Source: a virus
IMG/VR virus record: IMGVR_UViG_3300044846_003114
Coordinates: 62,001 to 126,000 of that record
Length of the DNA: 64,000 nucleotides
Reading direction: 5' to 3' (one strand)
Position 1 is the stretch's first letter, and each line of letters opens with the position of its first letter. Below the pieces are notes generated by a model. It was not told where the DNA came from, searched no databases, and saw nothing but the letters and a program-made list of their open reading frames with translations. Positions 7,534 to 15,570 of the stretch are shown in pieces. The translations under genes and the position numbers were made by a program.

Positions 7534-7566
7534 ACAAATATACATCATAAAACTTTATTATCCAAA
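7534..7566 (-). promoter_or_regulatory. Bacteroidota-type promoter
   Basis: TTTG, 21 nt, TATATTTG, followed by GTGTTCACTAAAA. The -33 spacing is one base longer than elsewhere. Confidence 0.65.
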
Positions 7567-7874
7567 TATTATTTTACTTTTTTTTAAGAATTTTTTTTCA
7601 CCTGTGATCACAGGGGGAACATTACTGGGGTAATACAAATAACCCAGTAAACTTATCACTCTGTCGGAACATGTGGTACTTCGGGTACTTGTGGTACATC
7701 TTTTGAGGAACTTGTGGTACTTCGGGTACAAGAGGAACATTGGCGCTGTGCGCAGGTGAACATTACTGGGACACCCCAGTAAACTTGATCACCGGTGCTG
7801 TGCAGATACAGTGCACAGGTAATACATCCCAGTAAAGTTCCGACCCGGTCCACAGTGTGACGGGGTCATCAAAC
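7567..7874. repeat. Spacer with five TTACTGGG motifs
   Basis: Motifs at 7622-7630 (+), 7643-7650 (-), 7763-7770 (+), 7774-7782 (-) and 7828-7835 (-). A local direct repeat, TGTGGTACTTCGGGTAC-like, occurs at about 7669-7730. Short frames here cross the repeats and are not credible genes. Confidence 0.8.
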
Positions 7875-7905
7875 AAAAAACCCCCGAACTAAAAGTCCGA
7901 GGGTT
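7875..7905 (-). terminator. Intrinsic terminator (recurring sequence)
   Basis: Minus strand AACCCTCGGACTTTTAGTTC then GGGGGTT and six T. The same sequence recurs at 11946-11977 and, diverged, at 15886-15919. Confidence 0.88.
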
Positions 7906-7930
7906 TAACAAATAATCTTTAACCTATGTC

Positions 7931-8791
7931 TTACACCAAATGTACAAGTTCCTTGAAGATTTGTCTCTCACGATTTCCGTAAGTTCCGAACATCTTATTT
8001 TCAGAATTGTCACCCTTACCCATACTATGAGTTGTGTATTTTGTTACACCACTAAATAAACCCCAAATGTTATCACCCTTTTCTTGAATTTCACCATTAA
8101 GGTCAACATAGAATCTACTTAATTTATTTTGTGTCACGGTAGATAATGAATCAACATCCTTAATATCAACATTCTTTTCGATATTGAATAACGATTTGAT
8201 TACTCTATCCTTGATAATATCATCGAAACGAGTTTCACTCATTTTAACGATAGAACCGAACACATTCTTTTCTTCTTGTACTACACCCTCAATTTGTCGA
8301 CAGATATCTTCTATCTTTAATTCCATATTCTTTGTATGACGTACCTTTGAATCTAAATCTTTGTACACACCGAAGAATGTGTTTTGACAACTGATAGTTT
8401 TCGAACTAGGACCGAACGATAATGAAGTCGAACCATCGAAAGAATTAATCCCAGTAACATAACCCTCGATTCTATCCGTCCCCAAAGTTAAGTCATTAGA
8501 TTTTAACTGAACGAATACTTTTCGTCCACCACCGAACAAACCACCCCTATGAACATCAAGTCCAGTTTGTTGGGACACTTTGAACAATAGTTCCATCATT
8601 TGGTCATTCTGATATGGTACATAACCATTAGAGTGAATACCCAAGATTGTACTATCATCCTCACGAACGATACCAATTTTATCAGGGATAATAATTCCTG
8701 ACGAAGTTTGAAGTCCTTCGGTACGGACTTTCCAATTTAAACCAGTTCTATCCAAGAACTGACTAACCCGATTGTTTTCTACGATTTCCAT
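7931..8791 (-). CDS. DUF932 family phage/plasmid protein
   Basis: 286 aa. The family pattern is visible: N-terminal FLDRTGLNWKVRTEGLQ, then ILGIHSNGYVPYQNDQMMELL (the DUF932 G.V...Y.P.QN motif), GGGRKVFVQLK, SFDGSTSLSFGPSSKTISCQNTF and a helical C-terminus ending RERQIFKELV. The family is common on phages and plasmids and is thought to be a DNA-metabolism or anti-defence accessory, without a proven activity that I can cite. Monocistronic, with its own promoter and terminator. One TTACTGGG copy occurs in the coding sequence near 8449. Confidence 0.93.
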   Translation of the reverse strand: MEIVENNRVSQFLDRTGLNWKVRTEGLQTSSGIIIPDKIGIVREDDSTILGIHSNGYVPYQNDQMMELLFKVSQQTGLDVHRGGLFGGGRKVFVQLKSNDLTLGTDRIEGYVTGINSFDGSTSLSFGPSSKTISCQNTFFGVYKDLDSKVRHTKNMELKIEDICRQIEGVVQEEKNVFGSIVKMSETRFDDIIKDRVIKSLFNIEKNVDIKDVDSLSTVTQNKLSRFYVDLNGEIQEKGDNIWGLFSGVTKYTTHSMGKGDNSENKMFGTYGNRERQIFKELVHLV

Positions 8792-8829
8792 CTGTTTAAT
8801 TTTTTATGGTTTAATAAATGATTGTATGA

Positions 8830-8861
8830 CAAAGATAAATTAATCTGGAGTATAATCCAAA
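8830..8861 (-). promoter_or_regulatory. Bacteroidota-type promoter of the DUF932 gene
   Basis: TTTG, 20 nt, TATCTTTG on the minus strand. Confidence 0.75.
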
Positions 8862-9016
8862 TTTATTTTTAAAAAAAACTAATTAATTTTTTTGGTGAGG
8901 ATCCACCTGTGATCAGAGCTCCCAATATTACTGGGGAATCGAATACGTTTACAGATATATACGGATACACCCCAGTAATTTTATGGGATGATCAGGGACG
9001 GGAAATCTGTGGACAT
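8862..9016. repeat. Spacer with two opposed TTACTGGG motifs
   Basis: 8928-8936 (+) and 8970-8978 (-). The stretch before the terminator (GATCAGGGACGGGAAATCTG) is nearly identical to 7014-7033. Confidence 0.78.
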
Positions 9017-9043
9017 AAAAAACCCCCACATTTCTGTGAGGGT
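9017..9043 (-). terminator. Intrinsic terminator
   Basis: Minus strand AACCCTCACAGAAATGTGGGGGTT followed by T residues; ends the 89-aa gene. Confidence 0.8.
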
Positions 9044-9059
9044 TAAAATCTAAAAAATT

Positions 9060-9329
9060 TTATTCTTTGGTTTCAAACTCCAAACCACTATAAAGAAATT
9101 CGGTAATATGATTAAGGAACTTCACATACAATTCGTTATCAAATTGAATACCACTACCACTATTTTGGACAATCCTAACGAAAGACATTTTTTTATCAAT
9201 CGGTAGGTTATCCATTATCCTTTCGGTAAAATCACTACCAACCCACTCATAATTAATTTCACTATCAACGTGTCCTTCAACAACTGAATAGATAGTTTTC
9301 TTTACAATTTCAATTTCTTCTTGTGTCAT
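9060..9329 (-). CDS. Hypothetical protein, 89 aa
   Basis: Unrecognised acidic helical protein, MTQEEIEIVKKTIYSVVEGHV. Monocistronic between its own promoter and terminator. It contains DKKMSFVRIVQNSGSG and ends YSGLEFETKE. No domain recognised. Confidence 0.8.
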   Translation of the reverse strand: MTQEEIEIVKKTIYSVVEGHVDSEINYEWVGSDFTERIMDNLPIDKKMSFVRIVQNSGSGIQFDNELYVKFLNHITEFLYSGLEFETKE

Positions 9330-9351
9330 ACATTTTATTTTTTAGTGTCTA

Positions 9352-9383
9352 CAAATATACAACAATAATTGTTATACACCAAA
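9352..9383 (-). promoter_or_regulatory. Bacteroidota-type promoter
   Basis: TTTG, 20 nt, TATATTTG, then the GTAGACACTAAAA leader. Confidence 0.75.
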
Positions 9384-9528
9384 TTTATTTTTTAAATCTG
9401 ACCCTGGTATCCAAATACATTACTGGGTAATACAAGAACACCGGTTCAGGGACCTGCCGAGAATTAATACTGGGTAAACACCCCAGTAAACTTACCGGAC
9501 GATCAGGTCGAGAAAAATTCTTGGACAT
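9384..9528. repeat. Spacer duplicated at 9990-10086
   Basis: About 95 bp (9398-9492) beginning TCTGACCCTGGTA is nearly identical to 9990-10086. Holds TTACTGGG at 9420-9427, TACTGGG at 9468-9474 and CCCCAGTAA at 9481-9489. Confidence 0.85.
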
Positions 9529-9556
9529 AAAAAAAACCCCCGACAGAATCGGAGGT
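9529..9556 (-). terminator. Intrinsic terminator
   Basis: Minus strand ACCTCCGATTCTGTCGGGGGT with eight T. Confidence 0.85.
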
Positions 9557-9578
9557 CTTATTAAAGTAGGTGGTTTTA

Positions 9579-9899
9579 TTACACCAACAAATCTTGTACT
9601 GAATGTTCGGAAGTTTTTTCATCCCACACATCATCATTCCAATCCTCACCGACTTGGGTACAAGTCTTGTAGAAAATTTCAACAACACCATTCTCGATGG
9701 TGACAACTCCTTCGGTTCTCTCGTTGATAGGAATCAAATCCTTTTCAACAAGGAATAGAAGTACGAGTTCGTACTCCAAAAATTGGTCGGTGTTCTCCGA
9801 CTCAATGTATTCAACTTGACCTTGGAAGTCCAAGGAGAACTCAAACTCCACATTGGAATTTAGAGTTTTTTCGATTTGGGAAGTGAACAAAGTGTCCAT
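9579..9899 (-). CDS. Hypothetical acidic protein, 106 aa
   Basis: Unrecognised. MDTLFTSQIEKTLNSNVEFEFSL, very acidic, ending with EDWNDDVWDEKTSEHSVQDLLV. Strong net negative charge and small size are typical of phage inhibitors or DNA mimics, but that is inference only. Monocistronic with its own promoter (9931-9960) and terminator. Confidence 0.8.
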   Translation of the reverse strand: MDTLFTSQIEKTLNSNVEFEFSLDFQGQVEYIESENTDQFLEYELVLLFLVEKDLIPINERTEGVVTIENGVVEIFYKTCTQVGEDWNDDVWDEKTSEHSVQDLLV

Positions 9900-9930
9900 A
9901 GTGTGTAGGTCTATTGGTTAGTAGACAATA

Positions 9931-9960
9931 CAAATATAAAAAAGAAATTCCGTTTTACAA
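9931..9960 (-). promoter_or_regulatory. Bacteroidota-type promoter
   Basis: TTG, 19 nt, TATATTTG on the minus strand. Confidence 0.7.
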
Positions 9961-10179
9961 TACATTTATGAAAAATTATTTTACTTTTTTTCTGACCCTG
10001 GTAATCCAAATACATTACTGGGTAATACAAGAATTCCAGTTCGGGGACCTACTGGAAATTAATACTGGGTAAACACCCCAGTAAAGTAATACAACGATCA
10101 GCTCAGGACCTGACTTACGGGTAAAGGTAAATTCCCCAGTAAAGTAATACGTCGAACCGGTCGAGGACCTGATACGAAC
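9961..10179. repeat. Spacer with four motif copies, duplicate of 9398-9492
   Basis: TTACTGGG 10015-10022, TACTGGG 10063-10069, CCCCAGTAA 10076-10084 and 10134-10142. The second half (AGTAATAC...TCGAGGACCTGA) repeats the first half's unit CAGGACCTGA, giving a two-step internal repeat. No gene in the 336-nt gap. Confidence 0.85.
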
Positions 10180-10210
10180 AAAAAAAAAGGATAGTCTTTC
10201 GACTACCCTT
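10180..10210 (-). terminator. Intrinsic terminator
   Basis: Minus strand AAGGGTAGTC-gaaa-GACTATCCTT with nine T. Confidence 0.88.
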
Positions 10211-10235
10211 CTTCACCTTTCCAACCTATGTATTT

Positions 10236-10799
10236 CTACACAACTACTCCTTCTAAATGTTGTAATACGGACTTCCCTTCCACCCAACAATCGTCCTCAC
10301 TATAATAACTTCCACAACATTCAACTAATGTTTTGTGTTCGTGACCTTTATCACAAGTTTCAATTTCGTAAACTTTGTATTGGTAAACTTCACCCGTTAA
10401 GTATTCATCATAAATTCTAACTTCACTATTCATAATCAAACTTAAATTTTCTACACCCCTTTCAAAATCCTTACCACACATTTTGTTTAATTGTTTTTCA
10501 CTAATGAAAATCCAACCAACTTGACCACTATCCCATTGACAACTGAACGGACTTGTACTAATAGTAATTCCACTATGGTCGTACATATACAAAGGTTTAA
10601 TCAAAAGGACTTTATGGTCACTTACAATTTGTTCCCTCAATTCATCCCAATTATCAAAGTCACTTGACTTGTAGTCTGTTTTGTCACCAATATCATATCT
10701 TTTGTGAAAACATACAATAGTAGTAATGTTATCCCAATCGGTTCGTGGATTCATCGGGTCGTTATCGTGTTCGACAACCAATTCAAATTTTCTTTTCAT
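10236..10799 (-). CDS. Conserved phage hypothetical protein (YDHSGITIST family)
   Basis: 187 aa. The blocks EHDNDPMNPRTDWDNITTIVCFHKRYDIGD, PLYMYDHSGITISTSPFSCQWDSGQVGW and EVRIYDEYLTGEVYQYKV belong to a strongly conserved phage family found across Firmicutes, actinobacterial and Bacteroidota phages. The product is unassigned. Full length. Monocistronic. The conserved His, Ser and Asp residues in the central block hint at an enzymatic site, but nothing definite can be said. Confidence 0.92.
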   Translation of the reverse strand: MKRKFELVVEHDNDPMNPRTDWDNITTIVCFHKRYDIGDKTDYKSSDFDNWDELREQIVSDHKVLLIKPLYMYDHSGITISTSPFSCQWDSGQVGWIFISEKQLNKMCGKDFERGVENLSLIMNSEVRIYDEYLTGEVYQYKVYEIETCDKGHEHKTLVECCGSYYSEDDCWVEGKSVLQHLEGVVV

Positions 10800-10821
10800 T
10801 GTGTTTATTTTTTAGTGTACA

Positions 10822-10853
10822 CAAATATACTACTATTATTATTATACACCAAA
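10822..10853 (-). promoter_or_regulatory. Bacteroidota-type promoter
   Basis: TTTG, 20 nt, TATATTTG with the GTGTACACTAAAA leader. Confidence 0.75.
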
Positions 10854-11007
10854 TTTATTTTTTAAATCTGATGGAAAAGTTTTTTTTATTACTGGGATGT
10901 ATGACAAGGATACCCCAGTAATTTTTTGAGTCCGTCTTCCTGATGAGGTTCATCTTGTAATACCCAGTAATTAAAACACAATTTCTCCGAACCAAAATTT
11001 CTTGGAC
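10854..11007. repeat. Spacer with three TTACTGGG motifs
   Basis: 10889-10896 (+), 10913-10921 (-), 10963-10970 (-). Confidence 0.78.
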
Positions 11008-11036
11008 AAAAAAAATCCACCCCTTTCGGAGTGGAC
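11008..11036 (-). terminator. Intrinsic terminator
   Basis: Minus strand GTCCACTCC-gaaa-GGGGTGGA with eight T. Confidence 0.87.
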
Positions 11037-11060
11037 TTCGGTTAGTAGGGGAACTAACCT

Positions 11061-11591
11061 TTAAATGAACTCGTAAATGTTTCCGTTGTATGACACTTCT
11101 TTAACATTATCCAAACTTACCGATAAGGTTTGTACCTTTCTTTCACTCGGTTGATTTTTGTAATTGTTTGACTTCACTAACCAACTATCAAACAAAGTTT
11201 GGTCAATAGGGTTTCCCTCAAACTCAAATTCAACTTTTGGTTTCACTTCCATAAACCACTCGTATTGAAGATAATACTTTTTTGTATTTTCGTTGTAAAG
11301 GATAACATTGTTGATATGGTTACCAACTTTATTTTCACTTACTTGAAAATTACCTTCACCACCACCCTTAATTTCATTACCCTTTACTCGTTGTTCGTAC
11401 TCACCACCGATTAAAACTCTAACCGATTTTTTCTTCACAACTTTTCCATAATACTTGTTCAAACCTTCCCTACCACCTTTGTTCATTTTAGGGATAGTGT
11501 GTGTAACTAAATTCATAAATGTAGGATTTTTAACCTCGTTCATCATTTTGATAAACTCACCTTGTAGGATTTTGAAACGATTTTTTTTCAT
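11061..11591 (-). CDS. Conserved phage hypothetical protein, 176 aa
   Basis: MKKNRFKILQGEFIKMMNEV..., then TIPKMNKGGREGLNKYYGKVVKKKSVRVLIGGEYEQRV. The HTIPKMNK...NxYYGKV block is familiar from small phage proteins of unknown role. Basic N-terminal half, beta-rich C-terminal half. Monocistronic, ended by the terminator at 11008-11036. I see no clean TAnnTTTG box upstream, unlike its neighbours. Confidence 0.82.
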   Translation of the reverse strand: MKKNRFKILQGEFIKMMNEVKNPTFMNLVTHTIPKMNKGGREGLNKYYGKVVKKKSVRVLIGGEYEQRVKGNEIKGGGEGNFQVSENKVGNHINNVILYNENTKKYYLQYEWFMEVKPKVEFEFEGNPIDQTLFDSWLVKSNNYKNQPSERKVQTLSVSLDNVKEVSYNGNIYEFI

Positions 11592-11639
11592 AACATTATT
11601 TTGTTTATTTTTTCAATACTCTAAATTACGAATTTTATC

Positions 11640-11945
11640 CAATATAAAAAAATATATTTAATACTTTTTTATCCACATTCTTAATTTTTTTTTGTGGACA
11701 AATTGTGGATAACTTTTTCCCCGTGATCCAGAAAATAAATTACTGGGGAAACGAAGAAAAAAAAATTACAAGGTTGTAAGAAATAAAATACTGGGGTATA
11801 AAGAAAAAATCTGTTGATCTACCTGTTCGATATTACTGGGATGTACCCCAGGAAACTTTTCCTGGACGATCAGATCCAATGGTCGTTGTAATGTAATACC
11901 CAGTAATTTTTTCCTGGAGACTCAGGTTCTACTTCTTCTTCCAAA
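11640..11945. repeat. Spacer with four to five TTACTGGG-type motifs
   Basis: TTACTGGGG 11740-11748, TACTGGGG 11789-11796, TTACTGGG 11833-11840, degenerate CCCCAGGAA 11846-11854, CCCAGTAA 11899-11906. Also TTACAAGGTTGTAA near 11765, whose inverse recurs near 16470. No gene in this gap of about 400 nt. Confidence 0.8.
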
Positions 11946-11977
11946 CAAAAAACCCCCGAACTAAAAGTCCGAGGGTT
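11946..11977 (-). terminator. Intrinsic terminator (copy of 7875-7905)
   Basis: Same sequence as the terminator of the DUF932 gene; ends the DUF4314-like unit. Confidence 0.88.
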
Positions 11978-11999
11978 TAACAAATAAATCGTGTCGAGT

Positions 12000-12212
12000 C
12001 TAATACATTATTTCAAACTTATCTTCTTCGGGAATTACGGATAAACTTCTTCCGTTATCCCAATTCACACCATAATAACCCATATCATCAACGAATACAA
12101 TCGTACCCATTGTGTTAGGTTGAATAGGGTTTGTCTTTGGGTCGTCATCCATTAGAATCAATCTAATTCTTTTACCAACTAATTCTTTTCTGATTTTGAA
12201 TAGTTCAAACAT
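12000..12212 (-). CDS. DUF4314-like small protein
   Basis: 70 aa. TMGTIVFVDDMGYYGVNWDNGRSLSVIPEEDKFEI matches the DUF4314 pattern (GTVxxVDDxGxxxVxWDNGxxLxxxPGxDxF), an SH3-like small domain common on phages and integrative elements. Function unknown. Second gene of a two-gene unit, 11 nt after the 66-aa gene. Confidence 0.9.
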   Translation of the reverse strand: MFELFKIRKELVGKRIRLILMDDDPKTNPIQPNTMGTIVFVDDMGYYGVNWDNGRSLSVIPEEDKFEIMY

Positions 12213-12223
12213 TGTTAAAGATT

Positions 12224-12424
12224 TTATTCGTTAGAAAATAACATTTCCATTAAACCAATAACGACGGGATGAATGTCTTTATTGTTTGAATCTCCCCATT
12301 GTTTAACTTCCCCATTTCCTTGAATGTGAAAATTTGTTTTTGAACCATCGGTCAGTTTGAACCAACCCTTGACTTCATTGTCCCCAATGAATTTCATTTT
12401 TTGTGTTGTGATTTGTGTAGTCAT
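12224..12424 (-). CDS. Hypothetical protein, 66 aa
   Basis: Unrecognised. MTTQITTQKMKFIGDNEVKG... I use the ATG at 12424; the longer reading would cross the promoter. Contains GWFKLTDGSKTNFHIQGNGEVKQWGDS, a beta-hairpin-rich small fold. First gene of the unit with the DUF4314-like gene. Confidence 0.78.
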   Translation of the reverse strand: MTTQITTQKMKFIGDNEVKGWFKLTDGSKTNFHIQGNGEVKQWGDSNNKDIHPVVIGLMEMLFSNE

Positions 12425-12445
12425 TTTGTTTAGATGTTTAGTACC

Positions 12446-12476
12446 CAAATATACAACTATTATTTTTATATACAAA
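12446..12476 (-). promoter_or_regulatory. Bacteroidota-type promoter
   Basis: TTTG, 19 nt, TATATTTG. Confidence 0.78.
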
Positions 12477-12792
12477 CATTATTTGTTAAAATTTTGTGAA
12501 AGAATTTTTCCCGTGTTGTTACATGTAATTGATTACTGGGGGTAATACGAAGATGTGGTTTTCCCATCTCACGGTGTTCACATTTACTGGGTGTTCACGG
12601 TCCGTGAACAAGTGTCATACGTGAACATAGAATATCCCAGTAATTTATTAGCATGTGCATGTGCCGCTACGGCGCCTGGTGTTGCGCTGTCTGGCGCTTG
12701 AATTCCGTGAAAAATACTTATTTCAAATGAAAAACGCTTATTATCCATAATATATTGTGAAATACGATTATCATTGGTAATACGCACAAAAA
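12477..12792. repeat. Spacer with three motif copies and palindromes
   Basis: TTACTGGG at 12533-12540 and 12584-12591, CCCAGTAA 12636-12643. Between them lies a GTGTTCAC / GTGAACA inverted-repeat set (12573-12625). From 12645 to 12790 I see no convincing gene; a frame through it crosses the terminator. Confidence 0.75.
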
Positions 12793-12822
12793 GAAAAACC
12801 CCCACCATTTCTGATGAGGGTT
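12793..12822 (-). terminator. Intrinsic terminator (recurring sequence)
   Basis: Minus strand AACCCTCATCAGAAATGGTG then GGGGTT and T residues; a near-identical copy sits at 16895-16926. Confidence 0.85.
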
Positions 12823-12856
12823 CACTTACTAACCACACTATTAAACAAAACTATTA

Positions 12857-13003
12857 TCACATATCGTACGCAAAAGTAGGGATAAAAAACCAAAACATAA
12901 AATAAAATGTTAAACCAATTAGTATTGCCCCTAAAATAGCATCCCAAAATTCCCTTCGGTCGTTTTTATATGTCCACACAAAGGTTTCTATAAATTCTTT
13001 CAT
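12857..13003 (-). CDS. Small membrane protein, 48 aa
   Basis: Starts MKEFIETFVWTYKNDRREFW at 13003, directly after the stop of the preceding gene, and ends in one strong transmembrane helix (ILIGLTFYFMFWFFIPTF). Longer upstream readings overlap the neighbour in another frame. Single-pass, C-terminal anchor; role unknown. Confidence 0.7.
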   Translation of the reverse strand: MKEFIETFVWTYKNDRREFWDAILGAILIGLTFYFMFWFFIPTFAYDM

Positions 13004-13004
13004 C

Positions 13005-13364
13005 TTAATAAGAGTTTTGGTTATAGGTATCATACGTGTTATAATTTCTTCCACGATTATTTTCTCGATAGTCATTACGAGAAATACGTTGAGGATATCT
13101 CGGTCTTGGTACAAAGGAGTTTTCCATTTGTTCATCAATCGGTTGAACATTCCAATCTAAATCCATTTGTTTAGAATTTGCCCAATGAATGTTATAAATT
13201 GTTTCAAGTCGTTCAGTTACAATGATATAACTATTCTCGTTGAAGTGAACTTTGGTTACAGGCTCGCCCGTATTCTTGTCAATGATTTCATACATTGAGT
13301 GCACATTTTGTGGATTCATTACCACTGGTCGTTTTGAATTTGAATTTGTCAGTTTAATTAACAT
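13005..13364 (-). CDS. FlbD-like small domain with Arg/Asn/Tyr-rich tail
   Basis: 119 aa from the ATG at 13364. The first 60 residues (MLIKLTNSNSKRPVVMNPQNV..., then VHFNENSYIIVTERLETIYNI) have the pattern of the small FlbD-like beta domain seen in many phages (I-K-L-T...VNPxxI...V.ES..E). The last 45 residues are low-complexity (RYPQRISRNDYRENNRGRNY), probably disordered and possibly nucleic-acid binding. First gene of a unit with the 48-aa membrane protein. Confidence 0.75.
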   Translation of the reverse strand: MLIKLTNSNSKRPVVMNPQNVHSMYEIIDKNTGEPVTKVHFNENSYIIVTERLETIYNIHWANSKQMDLDWNVQPIDEQMENSFVPRPRYPQRISRNDYRENNRGRNYNTYDTYNQNSY

Positions 13365-13409
13365 AACATTTACATTTAAGGTGAATAATATAATTCCTTT
13401 TTGTTGATA

Positions 13410-13441
13410 CAAAGATATAACAATAATATTAAACCACCAAA
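13410..13441 (-). promoter_or_regulatory. Bacteroidota-type promoter
   Basis: TTTG, 20 nt, TATCTTTG. Confidence 0.75.
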
Positions 13442-13601
13442 TTTATTTAAAGAAATTTATCTAATGGTTCCGACGGGAACAATGTATTACTGGGGAAATG
13501 AAGATGATGTAAAATCTGTGGTTCCTCCTGAAATCATTTACTGGGTAATACACCCCAGTAATAAATCCGAATCGACGAGGAGGACAAAAAATCTTGAGCA
13601 T
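13442..13601. repeat. Spacer with three TTACTGGG motifs
   Basis: 13487-13495, 13538-13545 (+) and 13553-13561 (-). The 21 nt from 13487 are identical to those from 14430 and 15658. Confidence 0.82.
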
Positions 13602-13629
13602 AAAAAAACCCTCGTAGAAACGAAGGTCT
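13602..13629 (-). terminator. Intrinsic terminator
   Basis: Minus strand ACCTTCGTTTCTACGAGGGT with seven T. Confidence 0.85.
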
Positions 13630-13645
13630 TTATTTAAAATCTTTA

Positions 13646-14314
13646 CTACTTTATCCGTCTTACAACGACCAAGACCATTGCCGCCCCTTTCTTAGCTCCG
13701 TCATTGTTGTCGAGATACTCGAAAATGTTCTCAATGTCATACTTGTAACCACCCTCACGATTAATAAAAGTTTTGATAACCCTCATAGTTTTACCATTGT
13801 CTTGCCCTTTGGGTATTTGATAAGAGTTCAGCTTATCGATAGTATTACAAAAAAGTGTCGACGGCCCTGGTGTGATTCGTTTGTTGAATGTTAAGGACAA
13901 AGTACCACCCACCTCGATAATATCATTTCTAAATGTATGTCGAAGCTCTTCGTGGAATGTGCCAATTTGACCACAATAGTCTAGTATCAAATGGCTATAC
14001 TCCCCTTTGTTAGCATTAAATATAATATCCGCAATTGAGCCAAAGTAAAGCGATGGAGTTTTCCCAACGAAATACTTCGCCTTTTGTTTCTTGATATTGC
14101 GTTTTAGCCTGTCGAAGGTTAGTTCATCTCGTTCGCACATAACATAGCGATACTTTCGAGAAACATCCTGGTAGATTGTTTTCTCAATTTCAAAATGTTC
14201 AGCGGGCAAAGATAGAATTTTGTAGTTCTTCGTTTCCGAGTTGTGGATTGCTTCGACCATTATATTTCTGGCCGTACTCTTGTTCGTTCCTTTGTGATTG
14301 GTGAAGGTGTTCAT
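13646..14314 (-). CDS. Putative SAM-dependent methyltransferase-like protein
   Basis: 222 aa. The layout suggests a class I Rossmann methyltransferase: ILSLPAEHFEIEKTIYQ, an acidic strand end YVMCERDELTFDRLK (cofactor ribose-binding position), YSHLILDYCGQIGTF at motif IV and GGTLSLTFNKR as the late strand. The glycine-rich loop is not canonical, so the assignment is tentative. The N-terminus HKGTNKSTARN is basic. Monocistronic. It could modify phage or host nucleic acid. Confidence 0.75.
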   Translation of the reverse strand: MNTFTNHKGTNKSTARNIMVEAIHNSETKNYKILSLPAEHFEIEKTIYQDVSRKYRYVMCERDELTFDRLKRNIKKQKAKYFVGKTPSLYFGSIADIIFNANKGEYSHLILDYCGQIGTFHEELRHTFRNDIIEVGGTLSLTFNKRITPGPSTLFCNTIDKLNSYQIPKGQDNGKTMRVIKTFINREGGYKYDIENIFEYLDNNDGAKKGAAMVLVVVRRIK

Positions 14315-14343
14315 ATCATAACATTAAAAGATTAAAGAATACA

Positions 14344-14374
14344 CAAATATAATACTTTTTCCATTATACACAAA
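14344..14374 (-). promoter_or_regulatory. Bacteroidota-type promoter
   Basis: TTTG, 19 nt, TATATTTG; this promoter and the following 90 bp resemble 15571-15680. Confidence 0.78.
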
Positions 14375-14598
14375 ATAAAAATGTTAATCTTTTCTAAAAA
14401 TTTATTTATCGGTCTGACGGGAAAGTTTATTACTGGGGAAATGAAGATGAAGATTTTCTGTAAGAGTAAAAAATCATTTACTGGGACACTCCACCCAGTA
14501 ATTTAATACTGATGATCATCGGAGATTTCTTCAGACTTCACGGAGCATATCCCAGTAAAATATCCGGATGGGAAGATGATGTAGAAATTCTTGGACAT
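14375..14598. repeat. Spacer with four motif copies, paralogous to 15602-15700
   Basis: TTACTGGGG 14430-14438, TTACTGGG 14478-14485, CCCAGTAA 14494-14501 and 14551-14558. The stretch 14371-14450 is a near-copy of 15598-15680. No gene. Confidence 0.85.
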
Positions 14599-14627
14599 AA
14601 AAAAAGGGATATCATTTCTGATACCCC
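14599..14627 (-). terminator. Intrinsic terminator
   Basis: Minus strand GGGGTATCA-gaaa-TGATATCCC with seven T. Confidence 0.87.
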
Positions 14628-14650
14628 AATTTTCACTAACACCACAAATA

Positions 14651-14911
14651 CTAATCTTTATAAATGATTTTATTTGTAATGTCTTTTATAATCTCTCGTA
14701 TTGTATTACCCCTAACCCCAACTTCAACCATACAACCATAAATGTTGGTTATTATTGTGTAAACGTGTTTAAAGTCACGATACACTTCACGATTACCCCA
14801 ACCATTACCTTTCTTAATTGTTAATCTCGTGGATTCCCAACCTTTCTTATTGTTAACGTAAATTGTTATGTTGAAATTAGTATCGTAATACGTCTTTCTA
14901 TATGTTTCCAT
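14651..14911 (-). CDS. Hypothetical protein, 86 aa
   Basis: Unrecognised basic protein METYRKTYYDTNFNITIYV..., with two beta-hairpin-like halves and a helical end (TIREIIKDITNKIIYKD). Starts one base after the AT-hook protein's stop, so it is co-transcribed with it. Confidence 0.78.
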   Translation of the reverse strand: METYRKTYYDTNFNITIYVNNKKGWESTRLTIKKGNGWGNREVYRDFKHVYTIITNIYGCMVEVGVRGNTIREIIKDITNKIIYKD

Positions 14912-14912
14912 A

Positions 14913-15548
14913 TTACTTAGTTAAGATACCCAACTTATGTAGGTCGTTGTAATTAAATGTGTTATTCAACTTCTTACCGAATATGTTTTCGTAAATGATT
15001 TCCATATTAACCTTATTCAACTTCGGTTTCTTAATTCCATACTTCTCACAAAGTTTAACAAAGTTTCGTGTATCACAAACGATTTCAACATTCCTACTTT
15101 CTTCGGTATTAAACCATTGATTACCCGACTTGGTACCAACCCCACTCACACCAATAGTACAGAATTTAAATCCACCACAATCTCCCCACCAATTATCTTT
15201 CATATCCATTTCATACACTTTGGTAATTAGAACAAAGATATTCTCATTGTTCCAATGTTTTCTAACCACGATTTGACCTTCAACGAATTTTTTAGTGTCC
15301 TTCTTAACAATCTTTTTAGTTAATCTTTCCACTTCTTCCTCGTAGATTCTTCTCCTCATCATATAATCACTATACATACTATCCTTGATTTTATCCACTC
15401 TACTAACGAAAGAGGTTTCACTTTGATAATACTTGTTCTCCAATTCTTTGATTTTTTCTTTTGTCATCAAGATTTCATTTTCGAAATTTCTTAATGTTGT
15501 CGTTTCGTCTTTACGAGGTCGACCAACCTTTCTTTTTAATGTTTCCAT
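14913..15548 (-). CDS. AT-hook and coiled-coil protein, 211 aa
   Basis: The N-terminus METLKRKVGRPRKDETTTL contains a classic AT-hook core (KRKVGRPRK), a minor-groove binder of AT-rich DNA. It is followed by about 60 residues of heptad-rich helix (ENEILMTKEKIKELENKYY...EEEVERLTKKI) and a globular part with WWGDCGGFKFC. This suggests a DNA-binding protein that oligomerises. In an AT-rich phage it might act on the spacers of this block. First gene of a two-gene unit. Confidence 0.82.
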   Translation of the reverse strand: METLKRKVGRPRKDETTTLRNFENEILMTKEKIKELENKYYQSETSFVSRVDKIKDSMYSDYMMRRRIYEEEVERLTKKIVKKDTKKFVEGQIVVRKHWNNENIFVLITKVYEMDMKDNWWGDCGGFKFCTIGVSGVGTKSGNQWFNTEESRNVEIVCDTRNFVKLCEKYGIKKPKLNKVNMEIIYENIFGKKLNNTFNYNDLHKLGILTK

Positions 15549-15570
15549 TTGTTTATGTGTTTAGTGTCCA

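Noticed and set aside
7558-7853. Two short minus frames in the 7.6-7.85 kb spacer
   Set aside because: They translate the repeats (for example CRSTTST-type low complexity) and lack a promoter; the region is a spacer.
12584-12838. 84-aa minus frame
   Set aside because: Crosses the terminator at 12793-12822 and the motif repeats.
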